Shown: positions 1-5,319, counted from the first letter of the stretch. The stretch: 5,337 nucleotides of DNA from an uncultured Oscillospiraceae bacterium (GCA_944386965.1 CALXDE010000261.1:1-5337); one strand, 5' to 3'. The notes: generated by a model not told the origin, from the letters alone. Made by a program: numbers and translations.

Positions 1-617
1 CGGCGGATGAGCTCCGTGCCGCCCAGCATGTTGCTCCACTGGTCGTTGCCGCCGAACTGCATGTTGCACCCGTAGTGCTGGAACATGTAGTAGAAGTCAT
101 AGGACTGCATAATCATGTAGTTGAACTCCAGGAAGGAGAGGCCCTTCTCCATGCGCTGCTTGTAGCACTCGGCCCGGAGCATGTTGTTCACGCTGAAGCA
201 GGCCCCTACCTCCCGCAGCAGCTCGATATAGTTGAGCTTTAAGAGCCAGTCGGCGTTGTTGAGCATCAGGGCCTTGCCCTCGGAGAAGTCGATGAACCGC
301 TCCATCTGCTTTTTGAAGCAGTTGCAGTTGTGCTCTATCGTCTCCGGGGTCATCATATTGCGCATGTCCGTGCGGCCGGAGGGGTCGCCGATGTAGCCGG
401 TGCCGCCGCCGATGAGGGCGATGGGCTTGTTGCCGGCCATCTGGAGCCGCTTCATCAGGCACAATGCCATAAAGTGGCCCACATGCAGGCTGTCGGCGGT
501 GGGGTCAAAGCCGATGTAGAAGGTGGCCTTGCCGTTGTTGACCATCTCCCGGATCTCCTCCTCGTTGGTGACCTGGGCGATGAGGCCCCGGGCCTGCAGT
601 TCCTCGTACACTTTCAT
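1..617 (-). CDS. tyrS: Tyrosyl-tRNA synthetase, N-terminal half (3' end outside window)
   Basis: This cytoplasmic class I aminoacyl-tRNA synthetase charges tRNA-Tyr with tyrosine using ATP. About 205 residues are visible, roughly half of the usual ~400, because the gene runs off the left edge; the KMSKS loop and the C-terminal S4-like tRNA-binding domain are therefore not seen. Visible signatures are [15 protein letters not shown] (residues 34-48, tyrosine pocket plus the HIGH motif as HVGH), [13 protein letters not shown] (70-82), [10 protein letters not shown] (168-177) and [10 protein letters not shown] (187-196), all characteristic of bacterial TyrRS. Two ATGs compete. The one at 621-623 lies 1 nt from the AGGAG, while the one at 615-617 has 7-nt spacing and gives the familiar MKVYEEL start, so I chose 617. 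The gene lies 41 nt downstream of the reductase gene and shares its tyrosine-type T-box leader. Identification is certain; only the start is arguable. Confidence 0.96.
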   Translation of the reverse strand, partial: MKVYEELQARGLIAQVTNEEEIREMVNNGKATFYIGFDPTADSLHVGHFMALCLMKRLQMAGNKPIALIGGGTGYIGDPSGRTDMRNMMTPETIEHNCNCFKKQMERFIDFSEGKALMLNNADWLLKLNYIELLREVGACFSVNNMLRAECYKQRMEKGLSFLEFNYMIMQSYDFYYMFQHYGCNMQFGGNDQWSNMLGGTELIR

Positions 618-658
618 ATCCATTCTCCTCTATGTTTTATGTATTGATTGAGTTCTAT

Positions 659-1195
659 TTATTGCTTTGTTCTTCTGCGGTAGATCAGCTCTGCCACGCC
701 ATTCTCCTGTCGCTGGTTTCCCAGCGACAGGGGCAGGCGCTCCAGTCCCGGCCTGAAGAGCGGAATCCCCGCCCCCAGCAGCACCGGCATCACACTCAGG
801 CGGAACTCCTCGATCTCCGGCAGGCACTGCTCCGCCACATCCGCGCCGCCGCAGATCCAGACCGCGCCGTCCACCGCTTCCCTGAGGCGGCGCGCCAGCT
901 CCGCGGCATTTCCCTGTAGAAAATGGACGCCCGTCGGGGCGTTCTCCTCAGGATGGCGTGTCAGAACGTATACCGGCTTTCCTGCATAAGGCCATATCTC
1001 CGGCGACAGCGCCCGGCGCACCTGGCGGTAGGTGCGTCCGCCCATGACGACAGCGCCCACGCCGCTCCAAAATTCACCGTATCCATAGTCCCCCTGGAAG
1101 GCGGCTTCCTCGCCGCCCAGCCAGTCCACACCGCCCGCGGCGTCAGCGATGTAGCCGTCCAGACTGAGGGAGATATATAGTACGACTTTTCCCAT
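659..1195 (-). CDS. Dihydrofolate reductase family protein (RibD C-terminal domain-like)
   Basis: A 178-aa protein of the RibD-C/dihydrofolate-reductase-like superfamily, which comprises small cytosolic NADPH-dependent reductases of the YyaP/YwjB kind; the true substrate is usually unknown. The whole length is one domain: the N-terminal strand LYISLSLDGYIA (6-17), GAVVMGGRTY (47-56), PVYVLTR (74-80), the cofactor-loop GG in WICGGADV (113-120), and PVLLGAGIPLF (137-147) near the C-terminus. All of these are typical of the family. An in-frame ATG four codons upstream (1205-1207) has no Shine-Dalgarno site, whereas ATG 1195 has GGAGG 5 nt away and gives the usual MGKVVLYIS start. The gene lies 71 nt after the T-box terminator and 41 nt before tyrS, so it should be induced with tyrS under tyrosine limitation. 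That location is unexpected for a reductase. Family is confident; substrate, and whether it has true DHFR activity, are unknown. Confidence 0.9.
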   Translation of the reverse strand: MGKVVLYISLSLDGYIADAAGGVDWLGGEEAAFQGDYGYGEFWSGVGAVVMGGRTYRQVRRALSPEIWPYAGKPVYVLTRHPEENAPTGVHFLQGNAAELARRLREAVDGAVWICGGADVAEQCLPEIEEFRLSVMPVLLGAGIPLFRPGLERLPLSLGNQRQENGVAELIYRRRTKQ

Positions 1196-1266
1196 GAAAG
1201 CCTCCATCCGCTGTCAGCTCCGCGGCACGCACTCTCAGACACCGCATTCTGCCGCCCGCCGACCGC

Positions 1267-1305
1267 AAAAAACAATCCGCCCCCTGTCCTTTCGGACAGA
1301 GGGCG
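1267..1305 (-). terminator. T-box regulated intrinsic terminator
   Basis: On the minus strand, CGCCCTCTGTCC and GGACAGGGGGCG form a 12-bp stem with one G-U pair, closed by a GAAA tetraloop (1278-1305). It is followed by ATTG and a six-T run (1267-1275). The 5' arm also contains the CCTCT needed for the competing antiterminator, so this is the off-state structure of the T-box switch. Confidence 0.93.
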
Positions 1306-1548
1306 TTGCAAACAAAACGCGGTACCACCTCTGGCTTCGCCGCCTCCTCGCGGAGACAGCCTCATGAAGTCCCGCACACAGGACCTCCGGCGCTGTATCG
1401 GGCGTACCCGGCGGCGCCTACTGGGACCTTTCGTCCGTTGGGGCCGCTGCTCCGGGATGTATTCCCGCCGCCGCCCTCTCCCCTTTTCACCGGCCAGGGG
1501 CTCTCTTGCCAGGACTCTGCGGCGCTACTTCTTCCCATCATCGCGTCA
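1267..1548 (-). promoter_or_regulatory. T-box leader (tRNA-sensing riboswitch), probable tyrosine specifier
   Basis: This is the untranslated leader of the reductase-tyrS transcript. It carries the conserved T-box sequence GGTGGTACCGCG (1318-1329), whose bulge pairs with the free CCA end of uncharged tRNA. Upstream are Stem I landmarks: GATGATGGGAAG and AAGTAG at its base (1525-1542), an AGAGAG tract (1501-1506) and GGTGAAAAGGGG (1480-1491). The specifier region reads GGGAA-UAC-AUCCCGGAGC. Aligned by its downstream AUCCCGGAGC to the equivalent stretch of known leaders, the specifier is UAC (1459-1461), coding Tyr and matching the downstream tyrS. AGAGG before the T-box can pair with CCTCT of the terminator 5' arm to form the antiterminator. 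When uncharged tRNA-Tyr binds, transcription should read through. The T-box identity is very firm; the specifier register is by eye. Confidence 0.93.
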
Positions 1549-1554
1549 CGTGGC

Positions 1555-1583
1555 ATTATACCGGGAAACAGGAGAATTGTCAA
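1555..1583 (-). promoter_or_regulatory. Sigma-70/SigA promoter of the T-box operon
   Basis: Perfect consensus TTGACA (-35, 1578-1583) and TATAAT (-10, 1555-1560) are separated by exactly 17 bp, placing the start of transcription near 1548 and just ahead of the T-box Stem I. The -35 box is only about 20 bp from the inverted repeat that marks the AT-rich element, so the host promoter is intact. Confidence 0.92.
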
Positions 1584-1602
1584 TGGGGAATCCATCCCTC
1601 CA

Positions 1603-1619
1603 CTTCAATTCGTAAAGTA
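1603..1619. repeat. Left inverted repeat of candidate element (17 bp)
   Basis: CTTCAATTCGTAAAGTA is the exact reverse complement of 5321-5337. Identity stops on the inner side (A1620 against C5320); the outer side cannot be tested because the window ends. It lies at the change from GC-rich to AT-rich sequence, as expected for a transposon terminus. Confidence 0.75.
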
Positions 1620-1626
1620 AACAATA

Positions 1627-1650
1627 ATCCCCCGGCAAATGCCGGGGGAT
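1627..1650 (-). terminator. GC-rich hairpin just inside the left repeat, possible terminator
   Basis: ATCCCCCGGC and GCCGGGGGAT form a perfect 10-bp stem with a 4-nt loop (1637-1640). On the minus strand it is followed by TATTGTTTACTTT, a T-rich but interrupted tail, so it could stop transcripts from the cargo genes before they enter the T-box promoter region. On the plus strand it has no T run and sits directly before the ribosome-binding site of the small AUU ORF, where it could instead block readthrough from outside. The hairpin is certain; its role is inferred. Confidence 0.55.
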
Positions 1651-1668
1651 GGAAAGGAGGTTTAAAAA

Positions 1669-1818
1669 ATTAAAACAGTAAAACTTTTAAATTTAGATGA
1701 ATTAGAAAAATTGTCTGAACAAATTCAAAAGAGAAAAATTATTCGGAATAAGGAAGAATTGATGGAGGAAGTTCTAAAAGAATGGAAAGCTGTATTTGGT
1801 TTTATTCCTAAAAATTGA
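1669..1818 (+). CDS. Small charged protein with apparent AUU start (or ATG-lost remnant)
   Basis: A 49-codon open frame follows a perfect AGGAGG (1655-1660) with ideal 8-nt spacing, but the codon there is ATT. An in-frame TAA at 1663-1665 rules out an upstream start, and the next in-frame ATG is only at 1762, near the end. Read from ATT the product begins MKTVKLLNLDELEKLSE and ends WKAVFGFIPKN: short, rich in Lys and Glu, probably helical, with no membrane segment and no motif I recognise. AUU initiation is real but rare (infC is the classic case), so this is either a weakly translated gene or a gene silenced by a single ATG-to-ATT change. It is convergent with the zinc-ribbon gene and overlaps its 3' end by 11 nt. 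The codons are AT-rich like the rest of the element. Confidence 0.45.
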   Translation: MKTVKLLNLDELEKLSEQIQKRKIIRNKEELMEEVLKEWKAVFGFIPKN

Positions 1819-2041
1819 ATTTATTTAGTAAGACTTTTTTAATTTCTTTTGCTATGTTTAGGGTTGAGATCCAATCGTTATATTTACAGTAAGGACATTC
1901 AAAAAAGAAATCTTTGTCACGAAACACTTCATCACAATAACAATCTATTATTTTGCCACATTTGTCGCATACAATGCCTACTGTAGATTGGTGTTTCATA
2001 TATTCTTTAATATATGGCATATATGAAACTAAAGATTCCAT
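1808..2041 (-). CDS. Small zinc-ribbon protein, function unknown
   Basis: A 77-aa soluble protein with two Cys knuckles, C25-x2-C28 and C49-x2-C52, plus a C34-x-C36 pair between them. This is a zinc-ribbon-like arrangement with six cysteines that could bind one or two metal ions. The N-terminal ~20 residues (MESLVSYMPYIKEYMKHQ) and the C-terminal ~20 are probably helical; there is no signal or membrane segment. I do not recognise a named family. The start at 2041 has AGGAGG at 8 nt, but that site is buried in a strong RNA stem (2047-2092), suggesting restrained or conditional translation. It is the last gene of the minus-strand cargo run, 58 nt after the 52-aa membrane peptide, and its 3' end overlaps the convergent small ORF. 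Possible roles include nucleic-acid binding or a partner of the other cargo; neither is shown. Confidence 0.78.
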   Translation of the reverse strand: MESLVSYMPYIKEYMKHQSTVGIVCDKCGKIIDCYCDEVFRDKDFFFECPYCKYNDWISTLNIAKEIKKVLLNKFNF

Positions 2042-2046
2042 AAAAT

Positions 2047-2092
2047 CATCCTCCTAAATATGATACCTAATTGTACCATACTTAGGAGGATG
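2047..2092 (-). promoter_or_regulatory. 20-bp RNA stem sequestering the zinc-ribbon gene's ribosome-binding site
   Basis: Minus-strand RNA can fold 2073-2092 onto 2047-2066 as an unbroken 20-bp stem with a 6-nt loop (AAUUAG, 2067-2072). The two non-Watson-Crick positions (2058/2081 and 2063/2076) are G-U in minus-strand RNA but A-C in plus-strand RNA, so the structure fits the minus transcript only. The 3' arm contains the AGGAGG of the next gene and the 5' arm contains its complement CCUCCU. The stem is followed by only AUUUU, a poor terminator tail, so blocking of translation is the likelier role, with partial termination as an alternative. Confidence 0.65.
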
Positions 2093-2099
2093 TGGGAAG

Positions 2100-2258
2100 T
2101 TATTTTTTATCGTTTGGTCTGACGGCAACAACTATAATTCCAATAATTCCAAGTAAAAACCCCCACAAAAAGCCACCATTCATTCCCCGACCAGAGGAAA
2201 TAGATTTCGCAATAAAGCCGCAAATTAACAAGTAAATAAGTGACACAATAAAATACAT
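2100..2258 (-). CDS. 52-aa two-helix membrane peptide
   Basis: A small hydrophobic protein with two predicted membrane helices: MYFIVSLIYLLICGFIA (1-17), and GGFLWGFLLGIIGIIVVAV (about 28-46), separated by a short polar turn KSISSGRGMN and ending in the charged tail RPNDKK. The Gly-rich second helix followed by a short basic/acidic tail resembles many small unnamed Firmicute membrane proteins; no function is recognised. The start at 2258 is preceded by GGAAGGGG at about 6 nt. An in-frame ATG at 2277-2279 would add seven residues (MKRKGNI) but has no ribosome-binding site. It lies 41 nt after the 115-aa membrane protein gene in the same direction and 58 nt before the zinc-ribbon gene, so co-transcription is likely. 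Confidence 0.72.
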   Translation of the reverse strand: MYFIVSLIYLLICGFIAKSISSGRGMNGGFLWGFLLGIIGIIVVAVRPNDKK

Positions 2259-2299
2259 AATATTCCCCTTCCGTTTCATTATTCAAAAGAATATTCGCT

Positions 2300-2647
2300 T
2301 TAATCTGGAGGAGTATTTTGAGAAATATTATTTATTGTAGATTGATTGGCAGCCAGTAGTTGTACATGTCCATTTGCTATTTTCGATAAGTAGTAAATTG
2401 CAATGAATCCTACGCCCATTAAAGTGGATATAGCAGTCAAGACAAAGAATCCGGTTGCATAATTACCATTGATAATAAAATTATAGGCATCTCCGCCTAC
2501 ATAAGCATTATGGTACTCATATGGATAGAATTCTCCATTATCATAGTTAAACATTTTATCCATGCCAAGGCCCAAGAGAACGATTGAAGCAATAAATGAA
2601 ATAATCGACAAAATTATCCAGACTTTATTTCCTGTGGGCTTTTCCAT
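2300..2647 (-). CDS. 115-aa two-helix membrane protein, unknown function
   Basis: A conserved-looking hypothetical membrane protein. Helix 1 spans about residues 9-28 (WIILSIISFIASIVLLGLG) and helix 2 about 66-87 (GFFVLTAISTLMGVGFIAIYYL). Between them is an extracytoplasmic-type loop rich in Tyr, Asn and Gly (MFNYDNGEFYPYEY, then NAYVGGDAYNFIINGNYATG). A short polar tail, about 88-115, is rich in Asn, Gln and Ser. The NAYVGGDAYNFIINGNYATGFFVL pattern is familiar to me from unnamed Firmicute proteins, but I know no assigned role. AAGGAG precedes the ATG by about 9 nt. The gene follows the lipoprotein stop by 21 nt, implying an operon and perhaps a shared envelope function. A holin-like or immunity-type role is conceivable but unsupported. 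Confidence 0.83.
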   Translation of the reverse strand: MEKPTGNKVWIILSIISFIASIVLLGLGMDKMFNYDNGEFYPYEYHNAYVGGDAYNFIINGNYATGFFVLTAISTLMGVGFIAIYYLSKIANGHVQLLAANQSTINNISQNTPPD

Positions 2648-2668
2648 GTCAATATTCTCCTTTTTATA

Positions 2669-3331
2669 TTAGCTCAGTTCTTCTTGTATAGCATCATTTA
2701 TTAGTTGTAAATCAAAATCATCATCATTAGTCAAAGGGAGAGAACCTATATCAAAAATTCCATTTGAATATTCGGGAAATCCCTCTACTTTAGCGTCATC
2801 GCATAACAAAAAGGTTGATACTGTGTTTCCTCCGAATCCGTTTTGTGCTGAAATATCAACAAAATATGCAGAGCCATCTACCCCTAACGACATGTCCATA
2901 ATAGCTCGAATTGAAATTGAAGCAGGGTTCTTGAAAGAAGAAGCATACTTCAACAAACAATCAACAAAAGTTTTTTCTTCGTCAGATAAACTGTCATATG
3001 CGGTTTTTTGTAACACAGTTACAGAACATGATTCTATAATACCGTTTGATGATGATATGGTAATTGTTGTTTGTCCAGAAGATATCGCTGAAATAATTCC
3101 GTGTTCATCCACTACTGCAACCGTTTCGTCGGCAGATTCCCATTTCAACCCAGAATTTTCTGCCGTATCAGGGAAAATAGAATATGTAAGATGATAAGTT
3201 TCGCCTACAACAATTTCACAATCATTTGTTGACAATATAATTTTTTCTATTGCATGATTGCAAGAAGTTAATACTACGGTAATTAGAACAAGCAAAGCAC
3301 ATAATGGCATATAGAGGGTTGCTCGTTTCAT
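2669..3331 (-). CDS. Lipoprotein with bacterial Ig-like (BIG2) domain
   Basis: A 220-aa probable membrane-anchored lipoprotein. The N-terminus MKRA is followed by a hydrophobic stretch (8-20) and the lipobox L-T-S-C with the lipidation Cys at 24, so the mature protein should sit on the outer face of the membrane. Residues ~29-107 read as a BIG2-type Ig-like fold: KIILSTNDCEIVVGETYHL, WESADETVAVVDEHGIISAI, then SGQTTITISSSNG. These domains usually act in adhesion or as structural spacers. Residues ~112-220 form a second mixed domain (SLSDEEKTFVDCLLKYASSF, then an acidic end with NDDDFDLQL) that I do not recognise. ATG 3329-3331 follows AGGGAGG by 8 nt; a TTG directly upstream at 3332-3334 is a possible alternative start. 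The ribosome-binding site begins 4 nt after the transposase stop, and the 115-aa membrane gene follows 21 nt downstream. It is the first cargo gene. Confidence 0.85.
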   Translation of the reverse strand: MKRATLYMPLCALLVLITVVLTSCNHAIEKIILSTNDCEIVVGETYHLTYSIFPDTAENSGLKWESADETVAVVDEHGIISAISSGQTTITISSSNGIIESCSVTVLQKTAYDSLSDEEKTFVDCLLKYASSFKNPASISIRAIMDMSLGVDGSAYFVDISAQNGFGGNTVSTFLLCDDAKVEGFPEYSNGIFDIGSLPLTNDDDFDLQLINDAIQEELS

Positions 3332-3350
3332 CAAAAAATCCTCCCTAAAA

Positions 3351-4769
3351 TCACAACTTCGCCATAATACAATCCAATTTTGCCTTTACTTCTGCTGTAC
3401 ACACAGCATACAGCTTCATCATTTCAAGTAAAGTAATCACCCCGAACTCTAGTCCAACATAAAGTACGATGAAGCCTTGTACCTTGACAATGTAGTTTTT
3501 CAATACGACCGGCAACGACTTACCAAGATACTGCTCACCTTCTGGAAGCATCGTATAAAGCTGGAAAAATAAATACCCAAAAAGCACGGCAACAATGTGG
3601 AAAGTAATCACCTTTAACTTAGTGCTCTTAAAATCTTCAAGTTTCCAGAATTCTTTTAGCTGTCGGTAGTCTTCTTCTATTTCGGGACGCAGATTATAGG
3701 TTTTCAAAATATCTGCCGCTGATTTAGATGTATCCGTCGTAGCGAAAACGTAATAGTTATCAGCCTCTATGTCCCAAACGACACAAGCATTGATATCAAC
3801 ATTGGGAGGGCCGTGGTTACTACTATAATCTCCCCAATATGGGCCGAGGCCAGTGACCAAGCAAATCCTCTGTGTTGGGAAACGAGTGATAGGATGCTTT
3901 GCCCACTTGTTTTCTTCTTTGGCAATTTGTACTGCCATGTCATAAGCCTGCATGTGTTTTCTTAATGGGACATAGGTATCAACTTTTCTATTTTCTTTGA
4001 GATAGTTAATTAAATCCCGAGATAAGAAACCTCTGTCGTTTATCAGAATATCTCCTGGCTTCAACATAGGCGTGGTACGAATCATTTCTTCGCTGAGTGC
4101 CAGATCGTGGCAGTTTATGGGGCCAAATCGGATTTCTTCTATGATACCAGTATCTTTTACCAGTCCTCTAAGAGTTGCTAATTTGTAGCCTCTGGCCCGT
4201 TCTTCTAAACCGGAAGGACTGCGTTTGCTATAAGAAACACCAGCCCCTTCATAATTGGCATTAAAATAATTTACTTCAAGATCAGTGCAATCCAAAATAT
4301 GAATGTTAGCTTCTATGTCTAACTTTTTCATAATTTGATTTTGAACTGCTGAATTATAGCCCTGGATTAGAATATCTGGCGTATATTTGCCAATTAAAAA
4401 TCGTAAGCTACCTTCCTGCATTAAGCCCTGTTCTAACCTACCCTCGGTATCTATCAGAGTATATCCGAGCTTGGCTAGTGTCCTGTGATCGGTTAAAGCA
4501 AAAGGAATATCAGTAAGGCTTGTTTTGACCTTCATTTTAGCGGCAATCGCAGCAGCCCAAATGAGATCATATGGAATGGTTGTGTTGTGTGCTCTGTAGT
4601 CTGGAATACTCTGACTGATAGAAGAAAGGATACCTTCGGTGTACATAGCAAGAATAATTTCATCTATTAGATTTGTTGTACTGAGCATTGCGGCATCAAG
4701 GTTTCCGTTCCTTACTTGCTCAAGAACAGATTCCCGATTCTCTTTACAAACTCTAATCACTATGCACAC
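3351..4769 (-). CDS. IS4-family DDE transposase
   Basis: A 472-aa transposase of the DDE_Tnp_1/IS4 type, which cuts and pastes its element by a DDE RNase-H-fold active site. The first acidic residue is in HILDCTDLE (D160 or D163), the second in ILINDRGFLS (D245), and the third in the IS4 signature Y-x2-R-x3-E-x6-K, matched exactly by Y358, R361, E365 and K372 within YNLRPEIEEDYRQLKEFW. All catalytic positions are present, length is normal for the family and no frameshift is seen, so it may be active. The long stretch between the second D and E (246-357) is the usual beta-rich insertion of IS4 enzymes. GTG 4769 has AGGAGG at 6 nt; GTG 4760 has a second AGGAGG at 8 nt and is nearly as good, giving 469 aa. 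It is divergent from the XRE gene and reads directly into the cargo genes. The IS4 subgroup is not determined. Confidence 0.93.
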   Translation of the reverse strand: MCIVIRVCKENRESVLEQVRNGNLDAAMLSTTNLIDEIILAMYTEGILSSISQSIPDYRAHNTTIPYDLIWAAAIAAKMKVKTSLTDIPFALTDHRTLAKLGYTLIDTEGRLEQGLMQEGSLRFLIGKYTPDILIQGYNSAVQNQIMKKLDIEANIHILDCTDLEVNYFNANYEGAGVSYSKRSPSGLEERARGYKLATLRGLVKDTGIIEEIRFGPINCHDLALSEEMIRTTPMLKPGDILINDRGFLSRDLINYLKENRKVDTYVPLRKHMQAYDMAVQIAKEENKWAKHPITRFPTQRICLVTGLGPYWGDYSSNHGPPNVDINACVVWDIEADNYYVFATTDTSKSAADILKTYNLRPEIEEDYRQLKEFWKLEDFKSTKLKVITFHIVAVLFGYLFFQLYTMLPEGEQYLGKSLPVVLKNYIVKVQGFIVLYVGLEFGVITLLEMMKLYAVCTAEVKAKLDCIMAKL

Positions 4770-4789
4770 CTCCTTCCTCCTCTAATTCT

Positions 4790-4859
4790 ACTTATAGTGT
4801 AGCACAATTCTACAAATAATTCAACTATAAGTTTTGCATTTTTCCACCAAATGTATAGT
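4790..4859. promoter_or_regulatory. Candidate operator region between transposase and XRE genes
   Basis: ACTTATAGT (4790-4798) and ACTATAAGT (4824-4832) form an exact 9-bp inverted repeat. A third TATAGT lies at 4854-4859. The three half-sites start at 4793, 4824 and 4854, about 30-31 bp apart, close to three DNA turns. They flank or overlap the transposase promoter and lie just upstream of the XRE promoter, as expected for a small repressor controlling both genes. Binding is inferred. Confidence 0.45.
4796..4824 (-). promoter_or_regulatory. Probable promoter of transposase and cargo genes
   Basis: On the minus strand, TTGAAT (4819-4824) and TACACT (4796-4801) are separated by 17 bp. The spacer holds the palindrome TGTAG-N7-CTACA (4798-4814), which overlaps the -10 box, so a bound repressor here would block RNA polymerase. 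Transcription would begin about 20 nt upstream of the ribosome-binding sites. Confidence 0.6.
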
Positions 4860-4868
4860 TTATTTGGG

Positions 4869-4874
4869 TACAAT
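4869..4874 (+). promoter_or_regulatory. Possible -10 box of the XRE regulator gene
   Basis: TACAAT preceded by GGG lies 22 bp before the start codon. No convincing -35 box is present 16-18 bp upstream, so this promoter, if real, is weak or depends on another factor. A transcript from here would have a leader of only about 15 nt, containing the GAGGTGA ribosome-binding site. Confidence 0.35.
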
Positions 4875-4896
4875 AAATTGAATTGAGGTGAGCAAA

Positions 4897-5289
4897 ATGC
4901 AAACTTTAGGGGACAGAATCAAGGCATACAGAATCTCAATTAAAATGACACAAATGGATTTTGCCGCAAGGCTTGGCATAACGGGTTCTTCTGTTTCAGC
5001 ATATGAGAATGGGACAAGATTGCCGTCTTATGAAGTGCTGGTTAAAATAGCTGATGCTCTTGGTGTAACTACTGATGAGCTTTTAGGCCGGAAGAAGAAT
5101 GATAAGGTCATAATCGATGTGACTGATCTGACACCTCGGGAAAGAAATGTTATCCAGGAATTGATAGATTTGTTGACGGAAAAAGAAGAAAAGAATCCCA
5201 CAATAAAAGCAACGCTTGTATCTACAACTGTAAATACAGGCTACGGATTAAAGAAAAATAAAAAGAGCCTAAAAGGCTCTTTGGATTAA
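4897..5289 (+). CDS. XRE/Cro-type helix-turn-helix transcriptional regulator
   Basis: A 130-aa DNA-binding protein. Residues 6-62 form an HTH_3 (XRE/Cro/CI) domain: LGDRIKAYRISIKMTQMDFA, the turn LGITGSS, the recognition helix SSVSAYENGTRLP (31-43), and the closing IADALGVTTDELL (51-63). The rest (about 70-104, VIIDVTDLTPRERNVIQELI, then a Lys/Glu-rich stretch) is probably a helical dimerisation tail, and the last 25 residues are Lys-rich and likely flexible. GAGGTGA lies 5 nt before ATG 4897; a GTG at 4888 overlaps that site and is unlikely. It is divergent from the transposase across about 127 bp carrying repeated half-sites, which fits a repressor of transposase/cargo and of itself. No toxin partner or peptidase (ImmA) domain is visible. 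Confidence 0.9.
   Translation: MQTLGDRIKAYRISIKMTQMDFAARLGITGSSVSAYENGTRLPSYEVLVKIADALGVTTDELLGRKKNDKVIIDVTDLTPRERNVIQELIDLLTEKEEKNPTIKATLVSTTVNTGYGLKKNKKSLKGSLD
5262..5282 (+). other. Hairpin inside the end of the XRE coding region
   Basis: AAAGAGCCT and AGGCTCTTT form a 9-bp stem with an AAA loop, overlapping the codons for the last residues (KSLKGSL). It is followed by GGATT rather than a T run, so alone it is a poor terminator. It may protect the 3' end of the mRNA or pause polymerase ahead of the terminator 9 nt downstream. Confidence 0.5.
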
Positions 5290-5290
5290 G

Positions 5291-5319
5291 AAAGAGGCTG
5301 GATAACCCAGCCTCTTTTT
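5291..5319 (+). terminator. Intrinsic terminator after the XRE gene
   Basis: AAAGAGGCTGG and CCAGCCTCTTT form an 11-bp stem with a 5-nt loop, and T residues continue to 5319, so this is a standard Rho-independent terminator. It starts directly after the XRE stop codon and ends 1 nt before the right inverted repeat. The A-rich 5' flank also gives some T-run character on the opposite strand, so it may work against incoming transcripts too. Confidence 0.88.

Noticed and set aside
97..647. Alternative-frame ORFs overlapping tyrS on both strands
   Set aside because: The TyrRS frame has clear family motifs throughout; the others are compositional shadows.
1306..1620. Open frames on both strands across the leader region
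   Set aside because: They lie within the T-box leader and its promoter, have no ribosome-binding sites and encode Pro/Arg-rich low-quality sequence typical of GC-rich noncoding RNA.
2085..2120. Plus-strand AGGAGGATG followed by a short frame
   Set aside because: There is no spacer between Shine-Dalgarno and ATG, and the frame stops after about ten codons; it is the mirror arm of the minus-strand RNA stem.
2823..3194. Plus-strand 123-codon ORF opposite the lipoprotein gene
   Set aside because: No ribosome-binding site is evident, and it is antisense to a gene with a lipobox and an Ig-like domain.
3340..4870. A simple stand-alone IS confined to the transposase gene
   Set aside because: I found no inverted repeats close to the two ends of the transposase, and the cargo ribosome-binding site is only 4 nt from the transposase stop.
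4897..5289. XRE gene as antitoxin of a toxin-antitoxin pair
   Set aside because: No toxin-like small gene lies next to it in the same direction; its neighbour is the divergent transposase.
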